From Streptomyces lichenis (GTDB taxonomy: Bacteria > Actinomycetota > Actinomycetes > Streptomycetales > Streptomycetaceae), in NCBI RefSeq assembly GCF_023218175.1, contig NZ_JALPTH010000001.1, forward strand, positions 62,001-126,000: 64,000 nt of DNA. Reading direction: 5' to 3'. Shown here piece after piece: positions 27,134-36,776 of the stretch (position 1 is the stretch's first letter; every line of letters starts with the position of its first letter). The notes beneath the pieces are model-generated. The model was given only the letters and a program-made list of their open reading frames with translations, was not told where the DNA came from and ran no database searches. A program made the translations under genes and the position numbers.

Positions 27134-27199
27134 GCCGGGGTCCCGTAGGGCAATCCGGGTATCGCGGGCCGGGCCGGGCGGCGTAACCTGTCTGGCGCC

Positions 27200-27910
27200 A
27201 TGCCGTACGAACCTCCCACCCACACCGTCGAACGCTCGATCCGAGCGACCACCGGCGCCAAGACCATCGCCGGGGTCGACGAGGTCGGACGCGGGGCGTG
27301 GGCCGGGCCCGTCACGGTCTGCGCCGCCGTCACCGGTCTGCGCCGGCCGCCCGCCGGGCTGACCGACTCCAAGCTCATCAACCCCAAGCGCCGCGCCGAA
27401 CTCGCCGTGGAGCTGGAGAAGTGGGTCACCTCGCACGCCCTCGGCCATGCCTCTCCGGAGGAGATCGACGAGCTCGGGATGACCGCGGCGCTGCGGCTGG
27501 CCGCCGTCCGCGCCCTGGACGCGCTGCCGGTGCGGCCGGACGCGGTGATACTGGACGGCAAGCACGACTACCTGGGGGTGCCCTGGCAGGTGCGTACGGT
27601 GATCAAGGGCGACCAGTCCTGTGTCGCCGTCGCGGCGGCCTCCGTCATCGCCAAGGTGCGCCGGGACGCGATGATGGCCGAACTGGAGGCGGAGTCGGCG
27701 CAGTACGCCGCCTTCGGGTTCGGGGCCAACGCCGGTTACCCCTCGCCGGTGCACAAAGCGGCGCTCCACGAGTGGGGGCCCACGCCCTACCACCGGCTCA
27801 GCTGGGCCTATCTCGACGGGCTGCCCCAGTGGCGGCACCTCAAGAAGGTCCGCATCCCACCCCAGGCGGCCGAACGGGAAAGCGGGGGCCAACTCGGCTT
27901 CGACTTCTGA
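27200..27910 (+). CDS. rnhB: Ribonuclease HII
   Basis: Ribonuclease that cuts the RNA strand of RNA-DNA hybrids and excises single ribonucleotides. The 236-residue protein has the catalytic [13 protein letters not shown] near residue 30, ILDGKHDYL, and [21 protein letters not shown], supplying the acidic residues. ATG 27200 lies 10 bases after a TAACCT hexamer, with no clear ribosome site, so the transcript may be nearly leaderless. Unusual only in being flanked on both sides by short tandem repeat arrays. Confidence 0.95.
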   Translation: MPYEPPTHTVERSIRATTGAKTIAGVDEVGRGAWAGPVTVCAAVTGLRRPPAGLTDSKLINPKRRAELAVELEKWVTSHALGHASPEEIDELGMTAALRLAAVRALDALPVRPDAVILDGKHDYLGVPWQVRTVIKGDQSCVAVAAASVIAKVRRDAMMAELEAESAQYAAFGFGANAGYPSPVHKAALHEWGPTPYHRLSWAYLDGLPQWRHLKKVRIPPQAAERESGGQLGFDF

Positions 27911-27920
27911 CGCGAACCGC

Positions 27921-28100
27921 TCGACCTTCGACCGTTCGGTTTCGACCATCCGACGTCGACCGCTCGACCCCCGACCGCTCGACTTCGACCGCTCCGATCC
28001 CGACTGCTCGATTCCCGACCGATCGACTTCCGACTGCTCGATTCCCGACCGATCGACTTCCGACTGCTCGGCTTCCGATCGGTCGACTTCCGACCGCTCG
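27921..28100. repeat. 30-bp tandem repeat array downstream of rnhB
   Basis: Positions 28001-28030 and 28031-28060 are identical 30-base units, starting CGACTGCTCGATTCCCGACC. A third copy at 28061-28090 has a few changes. Upstream, 27921-28000 is made of degenerate CGACCGCTCGAC half-units. No gene-like frame is supported here. Confidence 0.9.
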
Positions 28101-28195
28101 CGGACGGCCGGCGGCCCTGACCGACCGCCCCCCGTGCCGCGTGCAAGCACCACCCGCCGCCGTCGTTTCGGCCGGCGTCTGACAGACAACCATCC

Positions 28196-28849
28196 ATGCC
28201 TCTCATCCCCGAGGAGCCTCAGATTCCCGAGAGTGCCCAGGGTCCCCGCGCCACCCCGGCCGCAGGCCGTACCGCGCCGACCCCTCGACCCGTACCCGGT
28301 CCGCGAGCCGTCCCCGGCCCGCGCTCCGCTTCCGCGCCGCGTCCCGGACGTCCGGGCCCCGGCCCCGCCCGGCCGGCGCCGCCCGCCCAGCGCCAGCACG
28401 GCTCCACCGCTCCGGCTCCCGGCCCGCGGGTGGAGAATCGTTCCGCGACGCAGGGCTCCGGGCCCCAGATCCAGCTGATCCTCGCCCCGGTGGACGGCGC
28501 GCTCGACGCCGCCGAGGAGGCGGTGGACCTGCTGCTGGACACCGGCCGTGCGCCCGGCGACATCCTGGTGCTCACCACCGGTGAGCAGCACCCCTGGGCC
28601 GCCCATGAACTGTCCTTCGGCGAGGCGTCCTACTGGGCGCAGCACGACGCCGGGGAGGACGTGTTCTTCGCGGACGCCACCGCCGCCACCCGTGCCTCCG
28701 ACCGGCCGGTGGTGGTGGTCGCCCTGAACGGCGGCGACGACGACGCGGCCGCTCGCACCCTGCCGACCGCACTGACCCGGGCCACCGCCCTGCTGGTCGT
28801 CTGCGGCGACTCGGAGCGCGTCAACTCGGTTCTGGGCGCCGGGGTCTGA
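28196..28849 (+). CDS. Hypothetical protein with UvrD-helicase C-terminal-like domain
   Basis: Protein of 217 residues. The first 90 are Pro/Arg/Ala-rich and likely disordered. Residues about 95-217 resemble the C-terminal domain of UvrD/Rep-like helicases: a GDILVLTTG strand, HPWAAHELSFGEASYW, DVFFADATAATR, and a final LLVVCGDSERVN. No Walker A is present, so it cannot be a helicase by itself. Role unknown; perhaps a regulator or partner in DNA repair, given recQ and rnhB nearby. Confidence 0.72.
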   Translation: MPLIPEEPQIPESAQGPRATPAAGRTAPTPRPVPGPRAVPGPRSASAPRPGRPGPGPARPAPPAQRQHGSTAPAPGPRVENRSATQGSGPQIQLILAPVDGALDAAEEAVDLLLDTGRAPGDILVLTTGEQHPWAAHELSFGEASYWAQHDAGEDVFFADATAATRASDRPVVVVALNGGDDDAAARTLPTALTRATALLVVCGDSERVNSVLGAGV

Positions 28850-28929
28850 GCGGTCGCCCGGGCGCCCGCCGCCCGGACACCGATCGGTCCTCGCCGCCGG
28901 GCGCCCCATGGCAGCGCCCGACGAACGGC

Positions 28930-28970
28930 CCGTACGCGGCCGGCACCATCAGGGTGCCGGCCGCGTACGG
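28930..28970. terminator. Bidirectional terminator
   Basis: A perfect 18-bp stem, CCGTACGCGGCCGGCACC, has a 5-base loop. It lies between the UvrD-C-like gene and the convergent gene ending at 29053. Confidence 0.87.
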
Positions 28971-29052
28971 CTGTGCGGTGACCGGTGGTTCGCCCCGGTC
29001 GGCGGTACGGAGCCGAGCCCAGCGCAGCCCGGTCGAGCCGTCTGAGGGGGGC

Positions 29053-29682
29053 TCAGCGGGCCGCCGAGCGGCGCAGCGCCTCGGGGGCACCGCCCGCCCC
29101 GCGCGGTACCGCGAGCAATCCCTCCGGCGCCGGATCGGCCAGGTCGCTCGGGGGTGACGCGGAGTGCGGCCGCCGGCCTCCCCGGCCCTCGCCCAGCACC
29201 TGCCAACCGCCCTTGGTCAGGGTGATGTACGCGCCGCAGCGCAGCCCGTGCAGGGTGCAGGCGTCCCGCAGCCCCCACATCCACGCCCCGTCCTCCTCGG
29301 TCCAGCGCTCGTCGCCCTCTCGGCAGTAGAGCAGCACCGCCGTGCGCACCGGAGTGCGGCGGCGCAGGTCGTGCGGGATGACCCGGCGCAGATGCGAGAG
29401 CAGCGCGTTACGGAACTCCCAGCCGTCCGCCGGTACGGGGCGCCGGGCGAAGGAGGCGCTGGCGGTGAGCCGTTCCTCCTGGTCGAGCACGGCCACCACG
29501 GCGGTGGCGGGGGTCGGATGGTGGCGGGCGTGCAGACCGCTGACGATCTCGCGCGGGCTGCGCAGCAGGGGGATGCCCGCCGCCGCCCACTCCGTCGGCT
29601 GGAGCATCCTGGCAAGGCTGCTCGCGGAATGGTCCGGAGAGTCGATGGAAGTGGCAGTGGACGGGGCGAATCCGAAGGTCAC
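29053..29682 (-). CDS. Hypothetical actinobacterial protein
   Basis: Protein of 209 residues starting at GTG 29682, which is preceded by GGGAGGACC. The N-terminus (TFGFAPSTATSIDSPDHS) is followed by a folded region with VVAVLDQEERLTASASF and a RTAVLLYCREGDERWTEEDGAWMWGLRDAC segment. I do not recognise a named family, although its position between recQ and rnhB seems conserved in Streptomyces. No signal peptide or membrane helix. The C-terminal 40 residues are low-complexity. Confidence 0.68.
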   Translation of the reverse strand: MTFGFAPSTATSIDSPDHSASSLARMLQPTEWAAAGIPLLRSPREIVSGLHARHHPTPATAVVAVLDQEERLTASASFARRPVPADGWEFRNALLSHLRRVIPHDLRRRTPVRTAVLLYCREGDERWTEEDGAWMWGLRDACTLHGLRCGAYITLTKGGWQVLGEGRGGRRPHSASPPSDLADPAPEGLLAVPRGAGGAPEALRRSAAR

Positions 29683-29954
29683 GGTCCTCCCTTCGCATAC
29701 GCGCCCACAAGGGCGGCAGGGTCGAGTGAGGGACGCACCGGCATGGCCCTTCCAGGGCGAATGGGCCGCACGGGGAGCGGATTCCAATTGTTCCTGGCGG
29801 AACGGGCCAGCGGCAACGAGCAATTGGGGCCGACGCCGGGAATGGGTTGGTATGACACTCATATCCTGCCCGTTCCCAGGCGGCTGATGCCTTCCCGCGC
29901 TCCCGGGAGCGGCCCAAGGCCCTCCGAAGGCCCGTCGGCGGCCCGCGCGGCCGA

Positions 29955-32135
29955 TCATCCCTGTGCGGCGAGGACCAGCGGAAACACCCCCTCCGCTCCG
30001 GCTCCGCGCAGCAGTCGGGCCGCTACCGCGAGCGTCCACCCGCTGTCGGTGAGATCGTCCACCAGCAGCACCGGCCCGCTCGCCGCCGCCAACTCCGAGG
30101 CCAGCTCCGCCGGTACCTCCAACGCGTGATGCAGCCCCAGCACCCGCTGGGCGCTGTTGGTCCGGGACAGCCGGTCCGACGGGCCGGGCGCGTACCGCAG
30201 AGCGCCCAGCAGCGGCATCCGCCCCACCTCCGCGATCCGGCGGCCCAGCGAACCCACCAGCTCCGGCCGGCCGCGCGAGGGGACCGTCACCACCCCGACG
30301 GGCCGTGACGGGGCGTCGGCAGCGCCGGAGGCCCAGCCACCCGGGCCGCGCGCCCAGTCGGCCATCACCCGCACCACCGCGTCCCCCACATCGTCCGGCA
30401 CCGGCCCGTCCGGCGCGCCCGGGGCGAACAGCGGCCGGAGCCGGTTGCCCCACCCGATGTCCGACAGCCGGCCCAGTGCCCGGCCCGCGAACGACTGCTC
30501 CGACGCCGGGATACGGCCCTTCAGCTCCACCCCCGCCGCCGGCAGCCCGGTCGGCCACATCCGGCGCGGCTCCACCTCGACCCCGGGACGCCCCAGCTCA
30601 CCGCGCGCGGCGTCCAGCGCGGCCGGTGACACCTTGGTGTCGAAGCGGGGCCCCGCGCAGTTGTCGCAGCGGCCGCAGGGGGCCGCCTCCTCGTCGTCCA
30701 GCCGTCGCCGCAGGAACTCCATCCGGCAGCCCTCCGACACGGCGTACTCCCGCATCGCCTGCTGCTCCGCCGAGCGCTGGCGGGCCACCCACGCGTACCG
30801 CTCGGTGTCGTACGCCCAGGGCGTGCCGGTGCTCGTCCAGCCGCCCTTCACCCGCCGGACCGCGCCGTCCACGTCCAGCACCTTCAGCATCGTCTCCAGC
30901 CGGGTGCGGCGCAGCTCCACCAGCGGCTCCAGCGCCGGCAGCGACAGCGGGCGCTCGGCGCGGGCCAGCACATCGAGCGTCCGGCGCACCTGCTCCTCGG
31001 GCGGGAAGGCCACCGAGGCGAAGTACTGCCAGATGGCCTCGTCCTCCGCGCCGGGCAGCAGCAGCACCTCCGCGTGCCGGACTCCGCGCCCGGCGCGCCC
31101 CACCTGCTGGTAGTACGCGATGGGCGAGGACGGCGAGCCGAAGTGGACCACGAACCCCAGATCGGGCTTGTCGAACCCCATGCCCAGCGCCGAGGTGGCC
31201 ACCAGCGCCTTGACGCGGTTGGCCAGCAGATCCTCCTCCGCCTGCCGGCGGTCCGCGTCCTCGGTGCGCCCGGTGTAGGAGGCCACCGTGTGCCCGCACT
31301 GCCGCAGATAGGCCGTGACCTCCTCGGCCGCCGCCACGGTCAGCGTGTAGATGATGCCGGACCCCGGCAGCGCGTCCAGATGGTCGGCCAGCCAGGCGAG
31401 GCGGTGCGCCGCGTCCGGCAGGCGCAGCACTCCCAGGGCCAGGCTCTCGCGGTCCAGCGGGCCGCGCAGCACCAGCGCGTCACCGCCCGCCCCGGTGCCC
31501 AGTTGCTCGGCCACGTCGGAGGTCACCCGGGCGTTGGCCGTGGCGGTCGTCGCCAGCACGGGGACCCCGTCCGGCAGCTCGGCCAGCATGGTCCGCAGCC
31601 GCCGGTAGTCGGGCCGGAAGTCATGGCCCCAGTCGGAGACGCAGTGCGCCTCGTCGACGACCAGCATCCCGGTCGCCGCCGCCAGCCGGGGCAGCACCTG
31701 GTCGCGGAAGTCGGGGTTGTTCAGCCGCTCGGGGCTCACCAGCAGCACGTCCACCTCGCCCGTGGCCACCTCCTGGTGGATCGCCTCCCACTCCTCGGTG
31801 TTGGAGGAGTTGATCGTGCGGGCGCGGATCCCGGCCCGGGCGGCAGCGTCCACCTGGTTGCGCATCAGCGCCAGCAGCGGCGAGACGATCACCGTGGGCC
31901 CGGCGCCCTGCGCGCGCAGCAGCGAGGTGGCGACGAAGTACACCGCGGACTTGCCCCATCCGGTGCGCTGTACCACCAGCGCGCGGCGGCGGTCCGCGAC
32001 CAGCGCCTCGATCGCCCGCCACTGGTCCTCGCGCAACCGCGCCGTCCCGCTCTCGTCCCCGACCAGGCGGGCGAGCACGGCGTCGGCCGCCGCGCGGAGA
32101 TCCTGGGGTGCTGCTGCCTCGCTCGTGTGCTCCAT
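29955..32135 (-). CDS. recQ: RecQ-type DNA helicase with C-terminal phosphoribosyltransferase-like domain
   Basis: Superfamily 2 3'-5' DNA helicase used in recombination repair, 726 residues. Motifs: QRTGWGKS (Walker A), VDEAHCVSDWGHDFRPDY, TTATANARV, SALGMGFDKPDLGFVVHF and QQVGRAGR. A RecQ zinc site follows (CRMEF, CGRCDNC). The last 130 residues look unlike RecQ: they contain SAQRVLGLHHAL and VLLVDDLTDSGWTLAVAARLL, matching the PRPP-binding motif of type I phosphoribosyltransferases of the ComF kind. ATG 32135 follows a GGGGG run. Divergent from the DUF4192 gene across a palindromic region. Confidence 0.93.
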   Translation of the reverse strand: MEHTSEAAAPQDLRAAADAVLARLVGDESGTARLREDQWRAIEALVADRRRALVVQRTGWGKSAVYFVATSLLRAQGAGPTVIVSPLLALMRNQVDAAARAGIRARTINSSNTEEWEAIHQEVATGEVDVLLVSPERLNNPDFRDQVLPRLAAATGMLVVDEAHCVSDWGHDFRPDYRRLRTMLAELPDGVPVLATTATANARVTSDVAEQLGTGAGGDALVLRGPLDRESLALGVLRLPDAAHRLAWLADHLDALPGSGIIYTLTVAAAEEVTAYLRQCGHTVASYTGRTEDADRRQAEEDLLANRVKALVATSALGMGFDKPDLGFVVHFGSPSSPIAYYQQVGRAGRGVRHAEVLLLPGAEDEAIWQYFASVAFPPEEQVRRTLDVLARAERPLSLPALEPLVELRRTRLETMLKVLDVDGAVRRVKGGWTSTGTPWAYDTERYAWVARQRSAEQQAMREYAVSEGCRMEFLRRRLDDEEAAPCGRCDNCAGPRFDTKVSPAALDAARGELGRPGVEVEPRRMWPTGLPAAGVELKGRIPASEQSFAGRALGRLSDIGWGNRLRPLFAPGAPDGPVPDDVGDAVVRVMADWARGPGGWASGAADAPSRPVGVVTVPSRGRPELVGSLGRRIAEVGRMPLLGALRYAPGPSDRLSRTNSAQRVLGLHHALEVPAELASELAAASGPVLLVDDLTDSGWTLAVAARLLRGAGAEGVFPLVLAAQG

Positions 32136-32255
32136 GCCCCCATGCAACAGCACGGCTCTGACATTCGGCGAACCCCGGCGGCCACCGTGGCCAGGACTCG
32201 CCACCACGGCTCCGACGAGGGCGGAGGTCTCCGATAACCCCTGGTGGGCGGCGGT

Positions 32256-32293
32256 GTCGACCCCTGTGGACAACGCTGTCCACAGGGGTCGAC
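32256..32293. repeat. 17-bp palindrome with paired DnaA-box-like sequences
   Basis: A perfect inverted repeat of 17 bp (GTCGACCCCTGTGGACA) has an ACGC spacer. The left arm runs into TGTGGACAA, the exact complement of the DnaA box TTGTCCACA, and the right arm gives CTGTCCACA, one base off. It lies between the divergent recQ and DUF4192 starts, 33 bp before the latter. It could be an operator or a DnaA site. Confidence 0.75.
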
Positions 32294-32325
32294 GGGGGCT
32301 TGCGGAGTGCGGGACGGTCTCGGCC

Positions 32326-34002
32326 ATGAGCGAACGACAGGACAGCCCCCAGCCGCACGACCGCCCTCTTCCCCTCCCCGAGCACTCCGAGCCCGCCCTT
32401 CCCACCGACCGCGTCACCGACCCCACCGGAGCAGCCATGCCGCTCGTCCCCGCCGGTTCCTCCGAGTCCTCCGGGCCCGTCGCGCCCCCCGAGCCCGGCG
32501 ACGACCACGGCAAGCGCTCCGACGACCAGTCGTCGGACCACCGGTCCGGCGGGTGGGCGGCCGGCCGACCGGAGTCCCGGCCAGGGGCCGTGGAGCAGAT
32601 CACCCTGCGCGGCCCCGCCGAGCTGGCCGATGCCCTGCCGTACATGCTGGGCTACCACCCGACCGACTCCATCGTGCTGGTCGCGCTCCACGGTGACCGG
32701 GGCAGGTTCGGCGGCCGGGTGCGGCTGGGCATTCCGCGCTCGGCCCGCGAATGGCCCTCCGTCGCCGACCAGCTCGCCGAGGCGCTGGTCGAAGGGGGCG
32801 AGCGGCGCGGCACCCGTCCGGACGGCATCGTGGCGTTCCTCTGCCAGGACCCCGCGGAGGGCGAGTCCGCCCTGCGGGTCATGGAGCGGCTGCGTCCGCT
32901 GGCCCAGCGGCTGCGCACCGCCTGCGGCGCGCTCGACGTGCCGGTGTATGAGGCGCTGTGCGTCTCGGACGGCCGCTATTGGTCCTACTGCTGCCCGGAC
33001 AGCCGCTGCTGCCCGCCCGACGGCACCCCGCTGGTGGCGCCGGGCACCTCGGTGATGGCCGCCGCCGCGACCTACGCGGGCATCCAGGTCCGCGGTTCGC
33101 TACGGGACTTCCAGGCCCGGCTGCGCCCCTGGGACCGGGGCACCCGGGCCGCCGACGAGCAGTTGCGGGCGCTGGACGAGGCGGGGGCGGCCCTGGTGCC
33201 GGCCATCCTGGGCGAACAGGGCCGGGACGGGGTGCGGGAGGACACCCTGCGGCTCGCCGAGGAGCTGATGCGGCGGCTCGCGCAGAACCCGCCCGGCGGC
33301 GACTCCGCCGCCGCCGACACCCACGACGACGGGCTGCTCGGCCACCGGGAGGCGGCCTCGGTCATCCTCGGATTGCAGGACCGGCTGACGCGGGACCGCG
33401 CTGCGGAGTGGATGGAGGGGCCCGGCGCGCCCGCCGCGCTGCGGCTCTGGCGCGCGCTGTCCCGCCGCTGTGTGGGCGCCTACGTCGAGCACTCGGCCGC
33501 CCCGCTGACCCTGGCCGGCTGGGTGTCCTGGTCGACCGGCGACGAGCCGGCCGCCCGGATCGCGCTGGGGCTGGCCTTGGAGGTGGACCCCGAGTACGTC
33601 TTCGCCAGGCTGCTGCACCAGGCGTGCAACGAGAACCTGGACCCCGAGTCGTTGCGCCAGTGCCTTCGGAAGGAGCGCGAGGTGCGGGTGGCGGCGGAGG
33701 AGGGTGCGGTGGCCTCCGCCCGTCCCCCGGAGCCCGGGGCCGTCCGGACCAGGACCAGGACCCGGACCCGGCTTCGGACCCGGGCCGGGGCCGGTGACGG
33801 CGGCGACGGCGGCCGGAGGACCGGTGCGCCGCGCGCTGCCAGGGTCCGGCCGGCGGCGGGAGCTCGGAGGGCTGATGCCTCACGACCGGCCGCCGGTTCG
33901 GCACCGACGAAGGCGGCCCGCACGGTCGGCGGAGTGCCGAGCAGCGGCCTCCGCGCGGCGGGCCGGGGAGAGGAGGGAGATCGTACGGAGAGCCGCACGT
34001 GA
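32326..34002 (+). CDS. DUF4192 family protein
   Basis: Actinobacterial protein of 558 residues with a DUF4192 domain from about residue 90 to 460 (LRGPAELADALPYMLGYHPTDSIVLVAL is its hallmark start, in two parts). Function of the family is unknown. N-terminal 85 residues are disordered and acidic/Pro-rich; the C-terminal 100 residues are Arg/Ala-rich with an RTRTRTRTR run. A CYW-like cluster YWSYCCPDSRCC could bind metal. Start ATG 32326 lacks a clear ribosome site. Divergent from recQ. Confidence 0.85.
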   Translation: MSERQDSPQPHDRPLPLPEHSEPALPTDRVTDPTGAAMPLVPAGSSESSGPVAPPEPGDDHGKRSDDQSSDHRSGGWAAGRPESRPGAVEQITLRGPAELADALPYMLGYHPTDSIVLVALHGDRGRFGGRVRLGIPRSAREWPSVADQLAEALVEGGERRGTRPDGIVAFLCQDPAEGESALRVMERLRPLAQRLRTACGALDVPVYEALCVSDGRYWSYCCPDSRCCPPDGTPLVAPGTSVMAAAATYAGIQVRGSLRDFQARLRPWDRGTRAADEQLRALDEAGAALVPAILGEQGRDGVREDTLRLAEELMRRLAQNPPGGDSAAADTHDDGLLGHREAASVILGLQDRLTRDRAAEWMEGPGAPAALRLWRALSRRCVGAYVEHSAAPLTLAGWVSWSTGDEPAARIALGLALEVDPEYVFARLLHQACNENLDPESLRQCLRKEREVRVAAEEGAVASARPPEPGAVRTRTRTRTRLRTRAGAGDGGDGGRRTGAPRAARVRPAAGARRADASRPAAGSAPTKAARTVGGVPSSGLRAAGRGEEGDRTESRT

Positions 34003-34439
34003 ACCCTGGATGTCGGGGCGCGCTGGACCGGGCGCTGAGCCGACCCCGTCGCCTGGCGGCCGGAGCTGTCGTACGTGGCCGACGCTTCGAACGGCCTGGC
34101 CGCGAACTGGTTCCGTTGCCTGCCGACCTGCCGACCTGCCGACCTGCCGACCTGCCGACCTGCCGACCGCCGCGGGTGGCCGGTTCGGCCGAGTCGGGTC
34201 GGGGCGCGGCCGGTCGGGGCGGGCTGGGTGTGACGGGGCTCGATGAGAGGTGATCAGGGGATGGCGACGGTGGTGGATGGTGACGTAGCTGTCGGAAGGA
34301 GGTGCATGGGCGGTGGCGGGGGGCTCGGCGTGACCGGATGGTCTGCCTGGCCGTTGACCCTGGTGGCGGAGTCGCCTGACCCGTGCCGCCGTACGTCCAG
34401 CGGCTGTCCGGAGCACACAGAAGGCCCTCTCACCCCTCC
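34003..34439. other. Gene-free region with 8-bp repeats
   Basis: A stretch of 437 bp between the DUF4192 gene and the split debranching-like gene. Its only distinct structure is the TGCCGACC tandem array. Reading frames across it have no homologous look. Confidence 0.55.
34121..34168. repeat. Six perfect copies of TGCCGACC
   Basis: An uninterrupted 48-bp microsatellite of an 8-base unit. The 8-base period would shift the reading frame with each copy gained or lost, but no gene clearly spans it. Confidence 0.9.
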
Positions 34440-36554
34440 ATGGACCTCCCTCATCCCGATCCGGCCTCCGATTCGGTTCCTGGTCCGGCACCCGGTCTGT
34501 GGCGCACCCTGCCTCGGCAGGCGTCACCGTGGCCCGGCCGGGGAGCGCCCGGGGCGTCGTCCACTCGGTATGGCGGGCCGCCACCGGTCCACGAGTCGCT
34601 CGCCAGCGTCGCCATGCCCGCCTTCGCCCTCTCCCCGCCTCATGGCCAGCTCACCGGGCACGGTGTCGACGGGGTGTACCACGCGGGTCGACGCGTCCTC
34701 GTCCGGGCACGGCTCCGGGTCGCGGGCCGGGAGCCGGTCACCGTCCAGGCAGGCATGGTGGGAGCGGGTTCGACCCGGTTCATGGCGCTGGTCCAGGCGC
34801 CGGCCGGAGGTGGGCCGGATCCCGCGATCGTGGTGGAGCGGAGCAGAGACGCCGACGGGTCCGAGCGGATCAGCCTGCGCAGCACACTCGACCGGGTGCT
34901 GCGCCTGCCGGTCGAACTCCTCCTCGGCGCCGACCTCGCCGAGTTGGGCACGATCGCGGCGGGGCGCCCCTGTCCCGAGCCGCCCGCCGCGGTCCATGGT
35001 GCGGGGCTTCGCTGGTCGGCTCCGGTCGGCTGGGCCTCCGTCACCGCCGAGCCGGCTCCGGACGACACCCTCGCCTCGGCCGGGGTGCTGCGCTGGCTGC
35101 TCGATCTCGGACCGGGGGAGGAGCGCACCATCGAGCTGCGGGTCCGCTCGTCCCTCCTGCCCCGTGGCGGCCCCGGCCACCTCCATCCCACCGTCGGTGG
35201 TGCGCTCGCGGCCGAGGGAGCGAGCGGTGGTCGCTGCTTCTCCGACGCCCGTGCCGAGGCGGACGATCCGCGGGTGGAGCGGCTGTTGGCGGCGGGCGTC
35301 GCCGACCTGTGAGCCTTGCTGCTGCGTGACCCTGCCCATCCCGGCCGCGCCTTGCTCGCCGCGGGTGTCCCCTGGCGCGCCCGCCCGGTGCCGGCGGAGG
35401 CGCTGCGGGCCGCGCGGATGGCTCTCCCACTGGGCACCGGGGCGGCGGCCGGGACGCTGCGGGCGCTGGCGCGGACCCAGCACACCGCGCCGGGGGAAGG
35501 GGCCGGGTTCATCCCCGGGCCGCTGCGCGACGGCGGGCCCGGGCTGCCTCCCGTATGCACCGGCACCGAAGCCACCCTGGCGTTCCCGGTGGTGCTGGCC
35601 GAGGCCCGCCGCTGGGGGCTGCCCGACGGTGAGCTCGCCGAACTGCTGCCCGCCGCCGAGCGCTGCCTGCGCTGGTTGCGGGCCGCAGCGGACGAGGACG
35701 GTTATGTGCCGGAGCCGGGCTCTGTCCGGGTACTCCGCGCCGAGACGCAGGCGCACGCGCACCGGGCCGCCATGCTCGGCGCCGACCTGCTGGAGGCGTG
35801 CGGCCGCCCGGGCGCGGAGGAGTGGCGGTCCTGGGCCGGCCGGCTGCCCACCCGGTTCCGCGCCGACTTCTGGATCGACGACCGGGGCGGCGGCCGGCCG
35901 GTGGCCGTACGCACCCCGGGCGGACCGCGCCCGCACCTCGGCGGTGCCGCCGCCCATCTGCTGGATACCGGCCTCGGCGACGGCGTGCGACCGGCGTGCG
36001 GACTGCTCGACCCGGTCCGCACCGGGCGGCTCGCCCGGCTGCTCGGCAGCCCCGCCCTGGACTCCGGCTGGGGACTGCGGGGGCTCGGCGAGGTTGAGCC
36101 GGGCTTCAACCCGTTCGGCCACCGCACCGGTGCGGTACGGGTGTACGAGACGGCCGTCGCCGTCGCGGGGCTCGCGGCGAGCGGTCACGAGCAGGAGGCG
36201 GCCGCCCTGCTCGACGGCCTGGTGCGGGCCGCGGAGGCCTTCGCGTACCGGCTGCCGGAGATGTACGGCGGGGGCCGGCACACGGCGGGCGGCGCCCCGG
36301 TGCCGCATCCGGCCGCCTGCCGCCCCTCCGCCCTCTCCGCGGCCTCGGCCGTGCACCTGCTCACCACGGCTGCGGGCATCCGCCCGGACGTACCGGCGGG
36401 GCTCCTCGCGGTACGGCCGCTGCGCTCCGCGCCCCTGGGCGCGTTCCGGCTCTCCGGGCTCGCCGTCGCGGGGGAGCCCCTCGCCGTCCGGGTCGGCGGG
36501 ATCGGGCTGGGGCTGGTCGAGGCCGCCGCCCCGGGCCTCCGGCTCGGCGGCTGA
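34440..36554 (+). pseudogene. Glycogen debranching-like enzyme (amylo-alpha-1,6-glucosidase family), interrupted by an in-frame TGA
   Basis: A 705-codon frame from ATG 34440 encodes an N-terminal debranching domain (VHESLASVAMPAFALSPPHGQ, then GQLTGHGVDGVY) and a C-terminal alpha/alpha-toroid glucosidase-like region with GTEATLAFPVVLAEAR and EVEPGFNPFGHRTGAVRVYET. At 35310-35312 a TGA splits it. Both halves are in the same frame, and the next codons (GCC TTG CTG CTG CGT) continue the family pattern, where an Arg codon (CGA) is expected. The second half has only a TTG at 35316 with no ribosome site. It may be a recent nonsense mutation, a sequencing error, or readthrough. Confidence 0.8.
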
Positions 36555-36776
36555 CCGGCCATCGCCGTCGCTCGGTGCCCCGGGCGGGGACGGCCGGGCG
36601 GGCAGGACCTGCCGGACGGTGGTCGGCGCGCGGGCGGCGGCCTCCTGGATGCGAGCGCCGCTGGTGATGGCAGCTGCTCCGAGAAGCGGTCACCATCTGA
36701 CCTCATCCGCTGCGATGGTGGTCACTGGACCGAACCGCACCTGATCGAACCGAGTCTTCCTGGAGATGGTGAGCGG

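Noticed and set aside
26996-28100. CRISPR array
   Set aside because: Repeats are tandem, without unique spacers, and no cas genes are present.
34999-36744. Other long frames over the debranching-like gene, including 34243-36744
   Set aside because: These are shadow frames of the interrupted gene with Arg/Pro/Ser-rich translation.
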